Source: Gloeobacter violaceus PCC 7421 (GTDB lineage Bacteria; Cyanobacteriota; Cyanobacteriia; Gloeobacterales; Gloeobacteraceae). From it: DNA of 64,000 nucleotides. The notes beneath the pieces were generated by a model, which saw only the letters and a list, made by a program, of their open reading frames with translations, had not been told where the DNA came from and ran no database searches. Where the stretch lies: the NCBI RefSeq assembly GCF_000011385.1, contig NC_005125.1:1984001-2048000 (forward strand), in the 5' to 3' direction. Positions 8,810-15,626 of this stretch are shown piece by piece (position 1 is the stretch's first letter; each line of letters starts with the position of its first letter). The position numbers were made by a program, and so were the translations under genes.

Positions 8810-9205
8810 CTACCTAGCGGCACGCCGCTCGATGTCTTCGAGCGTGGCCAAAAGCAAGCGGCGTGCCTGGAGTTGCCAGCCCCAGCGCTGGATGACAAAG
8901 GCCCCCCAGCAACCGGCAATGGCGACGCCCCAGCCCCACAGCGCCCCCAAAAAGCCCAACAGCAGGCCGAGGCCACACAGGCCCCAAAAAGGCAGCGCCA
9001 CCGTCTGGCGCTGCTTCTCGACGATCGGTCCTAAAGGCGCGCCGGAATCCAGCTCGGTGCGCAGTTCGCCCGCCAGATGCTCCCGCTCGGCAGTGCTGAG
9101 GCGAAAGGCCACCTTCGGCCTCAGCTTCTCGATCTTGCGCAGATCGGTGCTGTACTCGGTCAATTCGTCTTCCGCCGCCCGAATCAACTGCTCTTTGATG
9201 CCCAT
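8810..9205 (-). CDS. Unknown protein with C-terminal membrane hairpin
   Basis: About 131 residues from the ATG at 9205 (a TTG at 9274 would add 23). The N-terminal half is charged and helical (KEQLIRAAEDELTEYSTDLRKIEKLRP). It is followed by two hydrophobic segments rich in Gly and Trp (ALPFWGLCGLGLLLGFLGAL, then GVAIAGCWGAFVI) and a basic end. I do not recognise a family. It is divergent from psbX with a short shared promoter region, so both could be expressed together. Confidence 0.6.
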   Translation of the reverse strand: MGIKEQLIRAAEDELTEYSTDLRKIEKLRPKVAFRLSTAEREHLAGELRTELDSGAPLGPIVEKQRQTVALPFWGLCGLGLLLGFLGALWGWGVAIAGCWGAFVIQRWGWQLQARRLLLATLEDIERRAAR

Positions 9206-9269
9206 CGCCACCGCCGCCCGCGCCACCACCTTATTTTTAACAGCTTCGTCACATCGGGCAACAAAAAGG

Positions 9270-9318
9270 TACAATCTACACTACTGTGACTTCGTCAAGC
9301 ACACGTCCCCTTTGGAGA
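9270..9318 (+). promoter_or_regulatory. Candidate psbX -10 box and ribosome binding site
   Basis: TACAAT at 9270-9275 lies 51 bases before the psbX start and could be a -10 box; no good -35 is seen at 17 bases. GGAGA at 9314-9318 lies 7 bases before the ATG at 9326 and decides that start. Confidence 0.4.
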
Positions 9319-9325
9319 ACCGTCC

Positions 9326-9436
9326 ATGACCGCGACGCTGAGCAACTTTTTGTGGAGCATCTTCTGGGGGGGCGTGGTGGTTGCCCTCGGTGCCGCCGCC
9401 CTCACCGCCATCTCCCGCATCGACCGCATCCGCTAG
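9326..9436 (+). CDS. psbX: Photosystem II protein PsbX
   Basis: A 36-residue single-helix protein. Its N-terminus MTATLSNFLWSIFWG matches the PsbX pattern (MTPSLxNFLWSL...), and the transmembrane segment and basic end (ISRIDRIR) are as expected. PsbX sits at the periphery of photosystem II near cytochrome b559 and affects quinone turnover. GGAGA at 9314-9318 gives a good ribosome binding site. The TAG stop forms a CTAG shared with the convergent gpmA stop. Easily missed because of its size. Confidence 0.8.
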   Translation: MTATLSNFLWSIFWGGVVVALGAAALTAISRIDRIR

Positions 9437-10092
9437 AGCCGGGCGATGCTGCGGGCCGGCGGCTGCGGCGGCCGGATGATGTCGCATCGGGGCATGAGCA
9501 CCTGCGAGAAGGTGCCGTCCGCCTGATGCTCGAAGGCGACCGGCACGCAGTATTCGATTTCGACCTTTTCGACCTGCTCGGGGCTCAGGTGATCGAGTTC
9601 CATCAAAATGGCCCGGATCGTGTTGCCGTGGGCACTGACGAGCACGTTCTTACCCGCCTCCAACTCGGGAACAATTTTTTCGTAGAAATAGCGCAATGAT
9701 CGCAGGGCGGTGTCCTTGAGGCTCTCGCCGCCGGGGGGACGCCCCTCCAGGCTGCGCCGCCACTGCCGGACCGTTTCCTCACCGTACTTCGCGGCAGTTT
9801 CGGCTTTGTTGAGCCCCTGCAGCTCGCCGTAGTGGCGCTCATTGAGGGCCTGATCCTCGATCACCGGCACGTCCGGTTGGTCGGCGGCTTCGAGAATGAG
9901 GCGCAAGGTGTCTTGGGCGCGCGTCAGTTTGGAAGTAAAGGCGACGGCGAAGGGGACGCAATAAATCAACTCGCCGCAGGCGCGGGCTTCCGCGCGGCCT
10001 TTTTCGGTCAGGGGAACGTCAGTCCAGCCGGTGAAGCGGTTTTCGAGGTTCCAGATCGATTGACCGTGGCGGACCATGACCAGTAGTGCCAT
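9433..10092 (-). CDS. gpmA: 2,3-bisphosphoglycerate-dependent phosphoglycerate mutase
   Basis: Interconverts 2- and 3-phosphoglycerate. The 219-residue enzyme has the phosphohistidine motif VRHGQSIWN at the N-terminus, the Glu in NERHYGELQG, and the second catalytic His in SAHGNTIRA; these are the BPG-dependent histidine phosphatase signatures. ATG 10092 starts right before ALLVMVRHG; the longer open frame to 10113 has no support. Its stop overlaps the psbX stop. Confidence 0.92.
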   Translation of the reverse strand: MALLVMVRHGQSIWNLENRFTGWTDVPLTEKGRAEARACGELIYCVPFAVAFTSKLTRAQDTLRLILEAADQPDVPVIEDQALNERHYGELQGLNKAETAAKYGEETVRQWRRSLEGRPPGGESLKDTALRSLRYFYEKIVPELEAGKNVLVSAHGNTIRAILMELDHLSPEQVEKVEIEYCVPVAFEHQADGTFSQVLMPRCDIIRPPQPPARSIARL

Positions 10093-10195
10093 GTGGTGCT
10101 CTGCCAAAAACAAACAAGGTTGTTCTAACAGGGCCGGGACGCATTCGGATAGAACTACCCAAAATATTCAGCTTTGCGGGTGTTACCCTGAGCCC

Positions 10196-10510
10196 ATGCA
10201 GGCGCTCTCTCTACCGACCTGGATCATTCATATCGCGAGCGTCGTCGAGTGGACGCTGGCCATCGCCCTCGTCTGGCGCTACGCCGAGCGCACGGGCGAG
10301 CGGTCCTTCCGGGCGCTGTGCTGGGGGATGCTGCCGGCGCTGGTGGGGGCGATGGCGGTCCTGGTCTGGCATTACTTCGACAACCGGCCCGAGCTGGCCT
10401 ATCTGGGCCAACTGCAGGCGGCGATGACCCTTTTGGGCAACGCCACACTGGCGTTTGCGGCCTATCTTATCTACCGCTCCGCCCGCCGCGGGCCGCAAAA
10501 AGCACCGTGA
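10196..10510 (+). CDS. Ycf49-like (DUF2499) membrane protein
   Basis: A 104-residue protein starting MQALSLPTWIIHIASVVEWTLA, the hallmark of the DUF2499/Ycf49 family of cyanobacteria and some plastids. It has about three hydrophobic helices (residues 8-26, 42-60, 72-92), and HYFDNRPEL is also conserved in the family. Function of the family is not established. Its stop overlaps the next start as GTGA (10507-10510), so the two are one translation unit. Confidence 0.85.
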   Translation: MQALSLPTWIIHIASVVEWTLAIALVWRYAERTGERSFRALCWGMLPALVGAMAVLVWHYFDNRPELAYLGQLQAAMTLLGNATLAFAAYLIYRSARRGPQKAP

Positions 10511-10911
10511 CCATCTTTTGGGGACTGGCCATCGCACTTTTGGGGGCGACGTCGATTGCCTGCGGCGTTTTTGGATTGTCGAATTTATACGTCGCCCGCT
10601 GGATGCCGGGGTGGGTGTTGCTTGCGGTGGCCGTCGCGGGCGGACTGGGTTTTGCCCGCGCCTGGGAGCATTTTTTGTCCCGTCTGGAGGTGGACGACAC
10701 CGTTGGTACCAACGACCGATCCCCGCCGCCGGCCATGCCCGCCGCTCCGGCCCTGCTCAGCAGCTTCTGGTTGATGGCGTTGGCCGGTGTCCTGTGGGTA
10801 GGAGCGCTCGGTTCCGTGGGGGTCGCGCGGCTATTGAGCGCCTCCACGGCGGCGGCACTGGCACTGGCTGCCGCTCTCATCTTCCTGTCGCGCCCGCGCC
10901 GGACCGTTTAG
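10507..10911 (+). CDS. Membrane protein coupled to the Ycf49-like gene
   Basis: A 134-residue product from the GTG that overlaps the upstream stop. Three or four hydrophobic segments are split by a polar loop rich in Pro (VGTNDRSPPPAMPAAP). In other cyanobacteria the Ycf49-like gene is often followed by a DUF3593-type membrane gene; this could be a diverged form, but I cannot see enough conserved residues to say so. Coupling suggests a joint membrane function. Confidence 0.6.
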   Translation: MTIFWGLAIALLGATSIACGVFGLSNLYVARWMPGWVLLAVAVAGGLGFARAWEHFLSRLEVDDTVGTNDRSPPPAMPAAPALLSSFWLMALAGVLWVGALGSVGVARLLSASTAAALALAAALIFLSRPRRTV

Positions 10912-11024
10912 TCGGCTGTGCGCTCAAGCGCAATGGCGGGTGCGCTTGGTAAGCTGGCGGCCCCGATGGGCGTTCGCTAGCCTTGAAATGGACCTTCAGC
11001 GTCCACTGGTTTGGAGCTTGACCG

Positions 11025-11339
11025 ATGGACACCTTCCTCTACAGTGCAAGTTTGGTCGCGATGGCATCGCTGGGCAGCGCGCACGGGCTGGCTCCCGACT
11101 CCGCCGAGGTGTTTCCCTTCTTGCAACCGGCGGCGGCACCGGAAGTCGTCCTCTTGGTCAAAGACCGGGGCAAAGACCGGGAGCGGAGCGCCGGGCGGGC
11201 CGCTCCCCGCTTCGACAACCGGCCGCGTTTTGAAGCGGGTCCGCCGGGGCGCGCGCCAGGATCCCCGCTGCGCGGCGGGCGCAGCCCTGACGAGCGCAGT
11301 AAGCCCCCCAAGCGCGAGCGCAAAATTTTCTACTTTTGA
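11025..11339 (+). CDS. Small secreted basic protein, unknown
   Basis: 104 residues. The first about 22 (MDTFLYSASLVAMASLGSAHG) look like a signal peptide. The rest is Arg/Pro/Gly-rich and probably unstructured, ending KRERKIFYF. No family recognised. A terminator 22 bases downstream supports it being a real transcription unit. Codon use resembles neighbours. Confidence 0.5.
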   Translation: MDTFLYSASLVAMASLGSAHGLAPDSAEVFPFLQPAAAPEVVLLVKDRGKDRERSAGRAAPRFDNRPRFEAGPPGRAPGSPLRGGRSPDERSKPPKRERKIFYF

Positions 11340-11360
11340 TCGCGAATATCTTCAAGACCG

Positions 11361-11386
11361 CCCCGGCCCCCCAGCCGGGGTTTCTT
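11361..11386 (+). terminator. Rho-independent terminator
   Basis: Stem CCCCGGC (11361-11367) pairs with GCCGGGG (11374-11380), with a 6-base loop followed by TTTCTT. It ends the small gene at 11025-11339 and separates it from comEC. Confidence 0.75.
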
Positions 11387-11498
11387 GTCGGTCATTGCCC
11401 GACGCATTGCCGCACATCCCGGTACACTGCCGGCCTTAAATTTCGCTCCGCACGCCCAAACCGGTCACAATCGCCGGGTCGGGGTCGGGGTGAAGCCG

Positions 11499-13652
11499 AT
11501 GGAGCGCAACGGCTATTTTTTGGTGAGTGGGGCATACTTTGCCGGATTATTGCTCTCGGGGTGGGCCTGGGGCTGGTTGGCTCTCGGGATTGTGGGCGTG
11601 GTGGGAACGGTCGCCTCGCTGCGGGTCTTTTCACTGCCTTCCTGGCGTTTCTGGGTGGTGGCGTTCGTCTTTGCCGTGGGCGCGGGAGCTTACCTGCATC
11701 TGCGCACCCCCCGGCCTGCGCCCACCGACGTCAGTTGGAATGCTCCACGTTCATCGGTCGTGTTCACCGGCACAGTCGGCGGTTCTGTGCGTCTGGGGCC
11801 TGCCGGGCAGCGCTTTTTGCTCACCCTGGATTTGCCCGAGTCGGGCAAAATCTGGGTGCGCGCCCCGGGAAGGCCGCCGGTGCGCCCCGGCGATCGGGTG
11901 CACATCAGCGGCGCTTTGCGCCGTCCGGCTGTGCCTGCCAACCCCAACAGCTTCGACGAGCGGGCGTACTTGAGCAGGCAGGGAGCCTTTGCCGTGCTGA
12001 AGGCCGAGGCGCTCGCCGTGCTGGGCGCCCCGGCTCCCGACTGGCTCGCCCTGGCCAGGGAGCGCATCGCCGCAACCCACAAGCGCTTTTTGGGAGAAGA
12101 GGCGGGGGCGTTGCTGGGTGCTCTGGTGGTCGGGGCGGATGCGGTGACCTTGCCGAAAGCCGTCGAGGAGCGCTACCGCGCCGTCGGCCTCGCCCATCTG
12201 CTCGCCGCTTCCGGCGCCCAGGTCTCGATCTTGCTGGGGGCGGCTCTGGTCTTGCTGCGCGGCTATCCGCCGCCGGTGCAGGCGGCCGTGGGAGGGATTT
12301 TGCTCGCGGGATTCGTGGCCCTTGCCGGGGGCGGACCGTCGATATTGCGGGCGGCGGCCATGGGCGCGGTGGCGCTGCTGGCCATCGTCCTGGGCGAAAA
12401 GGCGGAGCCGCTCGGAGCCCTCTGGGCTGCCGCCTTTGTCCTGCTCGTCGCCGATCCGCTGATGATCTGGGATCTGGGCTTTGCCTTCAGTTTTCTGGCC
12501 ACCCTCGGGCTGGTGGTGAGCGTCCCGAGACTGACTGCCCGCTTGGAGGGCCTGCCGGGAACGATCGCAGCCGCCCTCGCCGTGGGCTTCGCCGCCACCC
12601 TTTGGACGCTGCCGCTGCAACTGTTGATTTTCGGCCAGTGGAGCCCCTACGCCCTGGCGCTCAACCTGCTGGCCGCCCCGGTTGTCGAAGTGCTCACCCT
12701 GGGTGGAATGGCGGCAAGCGCCCTCGCCCTGGTCCACCCGAACGCCGCCGGGGTGCTGGACATTCCTTTGGGCTGGCTACTGGCGGCGCTCGACGCGCTG
12801 GTGCGGCAGGTGGCGGATTGGCCGGGCAGCCTCGCCACGCCCGGTCTGCTGCTGCCGGTGCAGGCGGTGGCCCTTTACGCCCTGCTCGTCGCGGCCCACA
12901 CCCACCTACCCTGGCGGCCCCTCACCCTCGCCGCCGCTCTGGTGCTGGTGGCTCCCGGTTGGCTGCCCCGGCCCGCGGTCACCCTCGCGGTGCTCGCGAG
13001 CGGCGGCTCCGAAGCGCTGGTGATCGAGACACGGCGCCGCACCCTGGTGCTGGGCGGCGGCTCGGTTGGGGCGGTGGTCGGGGTGCTGGTACCGTATCTC
13101 GAAGCGCGCGGCCGTCTGGCCGTCGATGCGGTCGTCGCCACCGGCGAAGCCCCCTGGCAAACCGGCGGGCTGCGGGAGTTGCTTGAAGCGGCCGAAGTTG
13201 AGAGACTTTACGACGCCGTGCCGCCGCCGCGCTCCGCCCATTGGCAGCAAACCCTCGCGCGGCTGGGTACAACCCGCCGCATCCCCCTTCTAGCCGGTGA
13301 GCGCATCGAACTGGAGGATGAGGTCGAGCTGCGGCTGCTGGCGAGCGAGCCCCCGGCGCTTTTGTTGGAAGCGGCCGGATCGACGCTGCTGTTGGCCGGA
13401 TCGCCCAGCCTGCTTGAGCAGCGCTGGCTGTTGCAGGAGCATCGCGGTACACTCGGCCCGGTGCAATGGCTGTGGAGCGGCGGGCGGCTGCCGGAGGCTT
13501 TGCTGAGGCTCGACCGCCTGCAGGGCGTACTCGTCAGCGGTCGCGAACGGGGCCGCCCGCCCGCCCGATTGCCCCGCTGGAGCACCGAGCGGCACGGAGG
13601 GCTTATCTGGGAAGCCTGGCCCGGCGGCGCACGGGTCAGTGCAAACAGGTAG
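11499..13652 (+). CDS. comEC: ComEC/Rec2 DNA uptake channel, degenerate C-terminal domain
   Basis: Inner-membrane channel for single-stranded DNA in natural transformation. About 717 residues: two N-terminal helices, an OB-like domain (about 90-190) and the multi-helix competence domain. The channel region contains HLLAASGAQVSILLGAALVLLRG and FSFLATLGLVV. The C-terminal part has the beta-lactamase-like fold pattern, but where active members have THxHxDHxGG this one reads VVATGEAPWQTGG (about residues 545-557), so the metal ligands are missing. ATG 11499 precedes the first helix; TTG 11385 is less likely. Confidence 0.88.
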   Translation: MERNGYFLVSGAYFAGLLLSGWAWGWLALGIVGVVGTVASLRVFSLPSWRFWVVAFVFAVGAGAYLHLRTPRPAPTDVSWNAPRSSVVFTGTVGGSVRLGPAGQRFLLTLDLPESGKIWVRAPGRPPVRPGDRVHISGALRRPAVPANPNSFDERAYLSRQGAFAVLKAEALAVLGAPAPDWLALARERIAATHKRFLGEEAGALLGALVVGADAVTLPKAVEERYRAVGLAHLLAASGAQVSILLGAALVLLRGYPPPVQAAVGGILLAGFVALAGGGPSILRAAAMGAVALLAIVLGEKAEPLGALWAAAFVLLVADPLMIWDLGFAFSFLATLGLVVSVPRLTARLEGLPGTIAAALAVGFAATLWTLPLQLLIFGQWSPYALALNLLAAPVVEVLTLGGMAASALALVHPNAAGVLDIPLGWLLAALDALVRQVADWPGSLATPGLLLPVQAVALYALLVAAHTHLPWRPLTLAAALVLVAPGWLPRPAVTLAVLASGGSEALVIETRRRTLVLGGGSVGAVVGVLVPYLEARGRLAVDAVVATGEAPWQTGGLRELLEAAEVERLYDAVPPPRSAHWQQTLARLGTTRRIPLLAGERIELEDEVELRLLASEPPALLLEAAGSTLLLAGSPSLLEQRWLLQEHRGTLGPVQWLWSGGRLPEALLRLDRLQGVLVSGRERGRPPARLPRWSTERHGGLIWEAWPGGARVSANR

Positions 13653-13676
13653 CATGTGTGAAAAACCGGCGCCACC

Positions 13677-13681
13677 AGGAG
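13677..13681 (+). promoter_or_regulatory. Ribosome binding site AGGAG
   Basis: AGGAG at 13677-13681, about 10 bases before the ATG at 13692, fixes the start of the transporter gene. Confidence 0.7.
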
Positions 13682-13691
13682 AAAGGCTGCA

Positions 13692-14747
13692 ATGGGAGAA
13701 CCGGCCGAGAATGCAAACGGCGGCGTTTTATTAACCCGCATCAGTACCAACGCCCTGGTGCGCTTTTTGTTGCTTTTTGCCTGCGGCTGGGCGCTTTTGA
13801 CGTTGTTTTCGTACTTCGAGTACGTGATTACGACGTTCACCTTCGCGGCGGTCCTGGCGCTGCTGCTCAACTATCCGGCGCGCTATCTGGAGCGCTTTGT
13901 CGGTCGGGGCGCTTCCCTGGCGGTGGTGATCGTGCTCAGTCTGATTTTGATGGTCGTGGTCGTCGCCGGTCTGGGGGTGACTATCGTCGGCCAGGTGCAG
14001 CAGCTGGCCAACGCGATTGTCAACACGTTCAACTCTTCGGCGGACCCGCTGACCCGGTTGGAGGAATTTCTGACGGCCCGCCGCATTCGGATCGACCTTG
14101 AACCGGTGCAACAACAGGCCACCGAGCTGGCCAGAAACACAATCGGCTTTATCCTCGGCTCGTTGCCGTCGTTTCTGGGAAGCTACGTCACGTTTATCGT
14201 CATCGTCGTGGTCGCCTTTTTTATGCTCGCCGATGGGGGACGGATCTGGGGGCTGTTGATCAAATTTTTGCCCGCCGCTCAACGGGTGCGCTTCTCACAG
14301 TCGGTGCAGAGCAATTTCGCCGGCTTTTTTCAGGGGCAACTGTTGATTGCATTGTTTTTGGGGACCGCAAGCTTTGTGGTCTTTACGCTCCTGCAGATCC
14401 CCTTTGCCCTGGTACTGGCCATCACCGTCGCCCTGTTCGATTTGATCCCCGGCATCGGGGCGACGTTGGGGGTGGGCCTGGTCTGCCTGACGGTGCTGGT
14501 GCAGGGGGATTGGGTCGCGACGCTGAAATTGTTCGCCGCCTGCATCGCGCTCCAGCAGGTCCAGGACAATTTCATCGCCCCCCGGGTGATGCAGAGCACG
14601 GTCAATCTCAATCCGGTGATCGTCTTTTTTGCACTGCTGGTCGGGGCGCGCATCGGTGGATTGATCGGTGTGTTTCTGGCCGTGCCGGTGGCGGGGGTGG
14701 TGGTTAGTCTGCTCGACGTCGAAGAAGCCCAGTCCAAGCAGACCTGA
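13692..14747 (+). CDS. AI-2E family transporter (PerM/UPF0118)
   Basis: A 351-residue membrane protein of the AI-2E exporter/PerM family. Helices cluster at about 20-70, 75-100, 155-180 and 215-345, with a periplasmic/amphipathic region between (about 100-150). The family signatures DLIPGIGATLG and QQVQDNFIAPRVMQ are present. Members export autoinducer-2 or act as ion antiporters; the substrate here cannot be told. Convergent with the following gene, 9-base gap. Confidence 0.87.
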   Translation: MGEPAENANGGVLLTRISTNALVRFLLLFACGWALLTLFSYFEYVITTFTFAAVLALLLNYPARYLERFVGRGASLAVVIVLSLILMVVVVAGLGVTIVGQVQQLANAIVNTFNSSADPLTRLEEFLTARRIRIDLEPVQQQATELARNTIGFILGSLPSFLGSYVTFIVIVVVAFFMLADGGRIWGLLIKFLPAAQRVRFSQSVQSNFAGFFQGQLLIALFLGTASFVVFTLLQIPFALVLAITVALFDLIPGIGATLGVGLVCLTVLVQGDWVATLKLFAACIALQQVQDNFIAPRVMQSTVNLNPVIVFFALLVGARIGGLIGVFLAVPVAGVVVSLLDVEEAQSKQT

Positions 14748-14756
14748 ATCGAAGCG

Positions 14757-15548
14757 TCAGCGGGCCAAAATCGTGACTTTTTCCTCCAGCTTGGGCCTGC
14801 CGAAGCGCTGCCAGGCGCTGCCGCCGCGCAAAAACAGCTCCATCCAGCGAATCGGTGTACCGTCGGGATCGTTCCAGCCCGAGCTGCCGGGGGCAAAGGC
14901 GAGGGTGCCCTCCGGCACCCGAAAGCTGCCGTCGGAGTAGACCGCGTCGCTGACTGCGTCGCCCACCCGCAGCACCAGTTTGGTGCCGACTTCGAGGGCC
15001 AGGCTGCTGTGGGCGATGGTCGTCTTCAAGTTGCCGTAGCCGTCTACCCAGGCGATGCGATCGGCGGGCAGATCCGGCAGCCGATCGCGCTCCAGGGGGT
15101 TGCCCAACAGCGACTCGTCCCCGGCGGCGATCTTGGCGGCGGCTACCGGAAAGATGTCGCGCGAGCGAAACTGCGACCCGGCGCGCGCCACGTTCACCCA
15201 GTGGAGCGCCAGGGCACTATCTTTGATAAACGAGAGGGTGTACCCGGCGTTGACCCCGACGGTGCGGATGCCTCCGGGAAGTAAGGCGTAGACCAGGCCT
15301 TCACCCTCGTTGTCGGCGCGCGGTTGCACGTCGTCTTTGCGGGGGGCGCAGTTGTGGTAGATGAGCATGTCCGGCGGGGATGGGTTGAGCCCCAATTGTG
15401 CCACCCAGAATCCGGTGGCCAGGGTGCTGAAGGGCGGCACCGACACCGGCAGGATCTGGGCTTCCCCGGTGTGGAGCATCAGGCGTTGGGCCACTTCTGA
15501 AAAAGCCGAATCGCCGTTGCCGTAGTCGGCAATCAGGTGGATGAGCAT
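14757..15548 (-). CDS. SAM hydroxide adenosyltransferase-fold protein (DUF62), divergent
   Basis: 263 residues with the two-domain DUF62 layout: N-terminal LIADYGNGDSAFSEVA, the RDIFPVAAAKIA helix, and a C-terminal beta domain beginning IAWVDGYGNLKTTI. Classical members hydrolyse SAM to adenosine and methionine with an Asp-Arg-His triad. Here the usual VVDPGVG segment is replaced by IYHNCAPRKDD and the usual FHGRD reads FRSRD, so the triad is not intact. A second, closer relative lies at 57306-58088. Its gene follows the molybdopterin oxidoreductase gene after 78 bases on the same strand. Confidence 0.75.
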   Translation of the reverse strand: MLIHLIADYGNGDSAFSEVAQRLMLHTGEAQILPVSVPPFSTLATGFWVAQLGLNPSPPDMLIYHNCAPRKDDVQPRADNEGEGLVYALLPGGIRTVGVNAGYTLSFIKDSALALHWVNVARAGSQFRSRDIFPVAAAKIAAGDESLLGNPLERDRLPDLPADRIAWVDGYGNLKTTIAHSSLALEVGTKLVLRVGDAVSDAVYSDGSFRVPEGTLAFAPGSSGWNDPDGTPIRWMELFLRGGSAWQRFGRPKLEEKVTILAR

Positions 15549-15626
15549 CGCCGGTTCCCCTGCGGTCAGTGCAAGGCCATCGTAGGGGATATGGGTCTCA
15601 AGGCGTTGTTCCGATGCGCACCTTGG

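Noticed and set aside
11336-13186. 616-codon frame overlapping comEC in another frame
   Set aside because: Arg/Gly/Ala-rich translation typical of an off-frame in high-GC DNA; comEC motifs fix the true frame.
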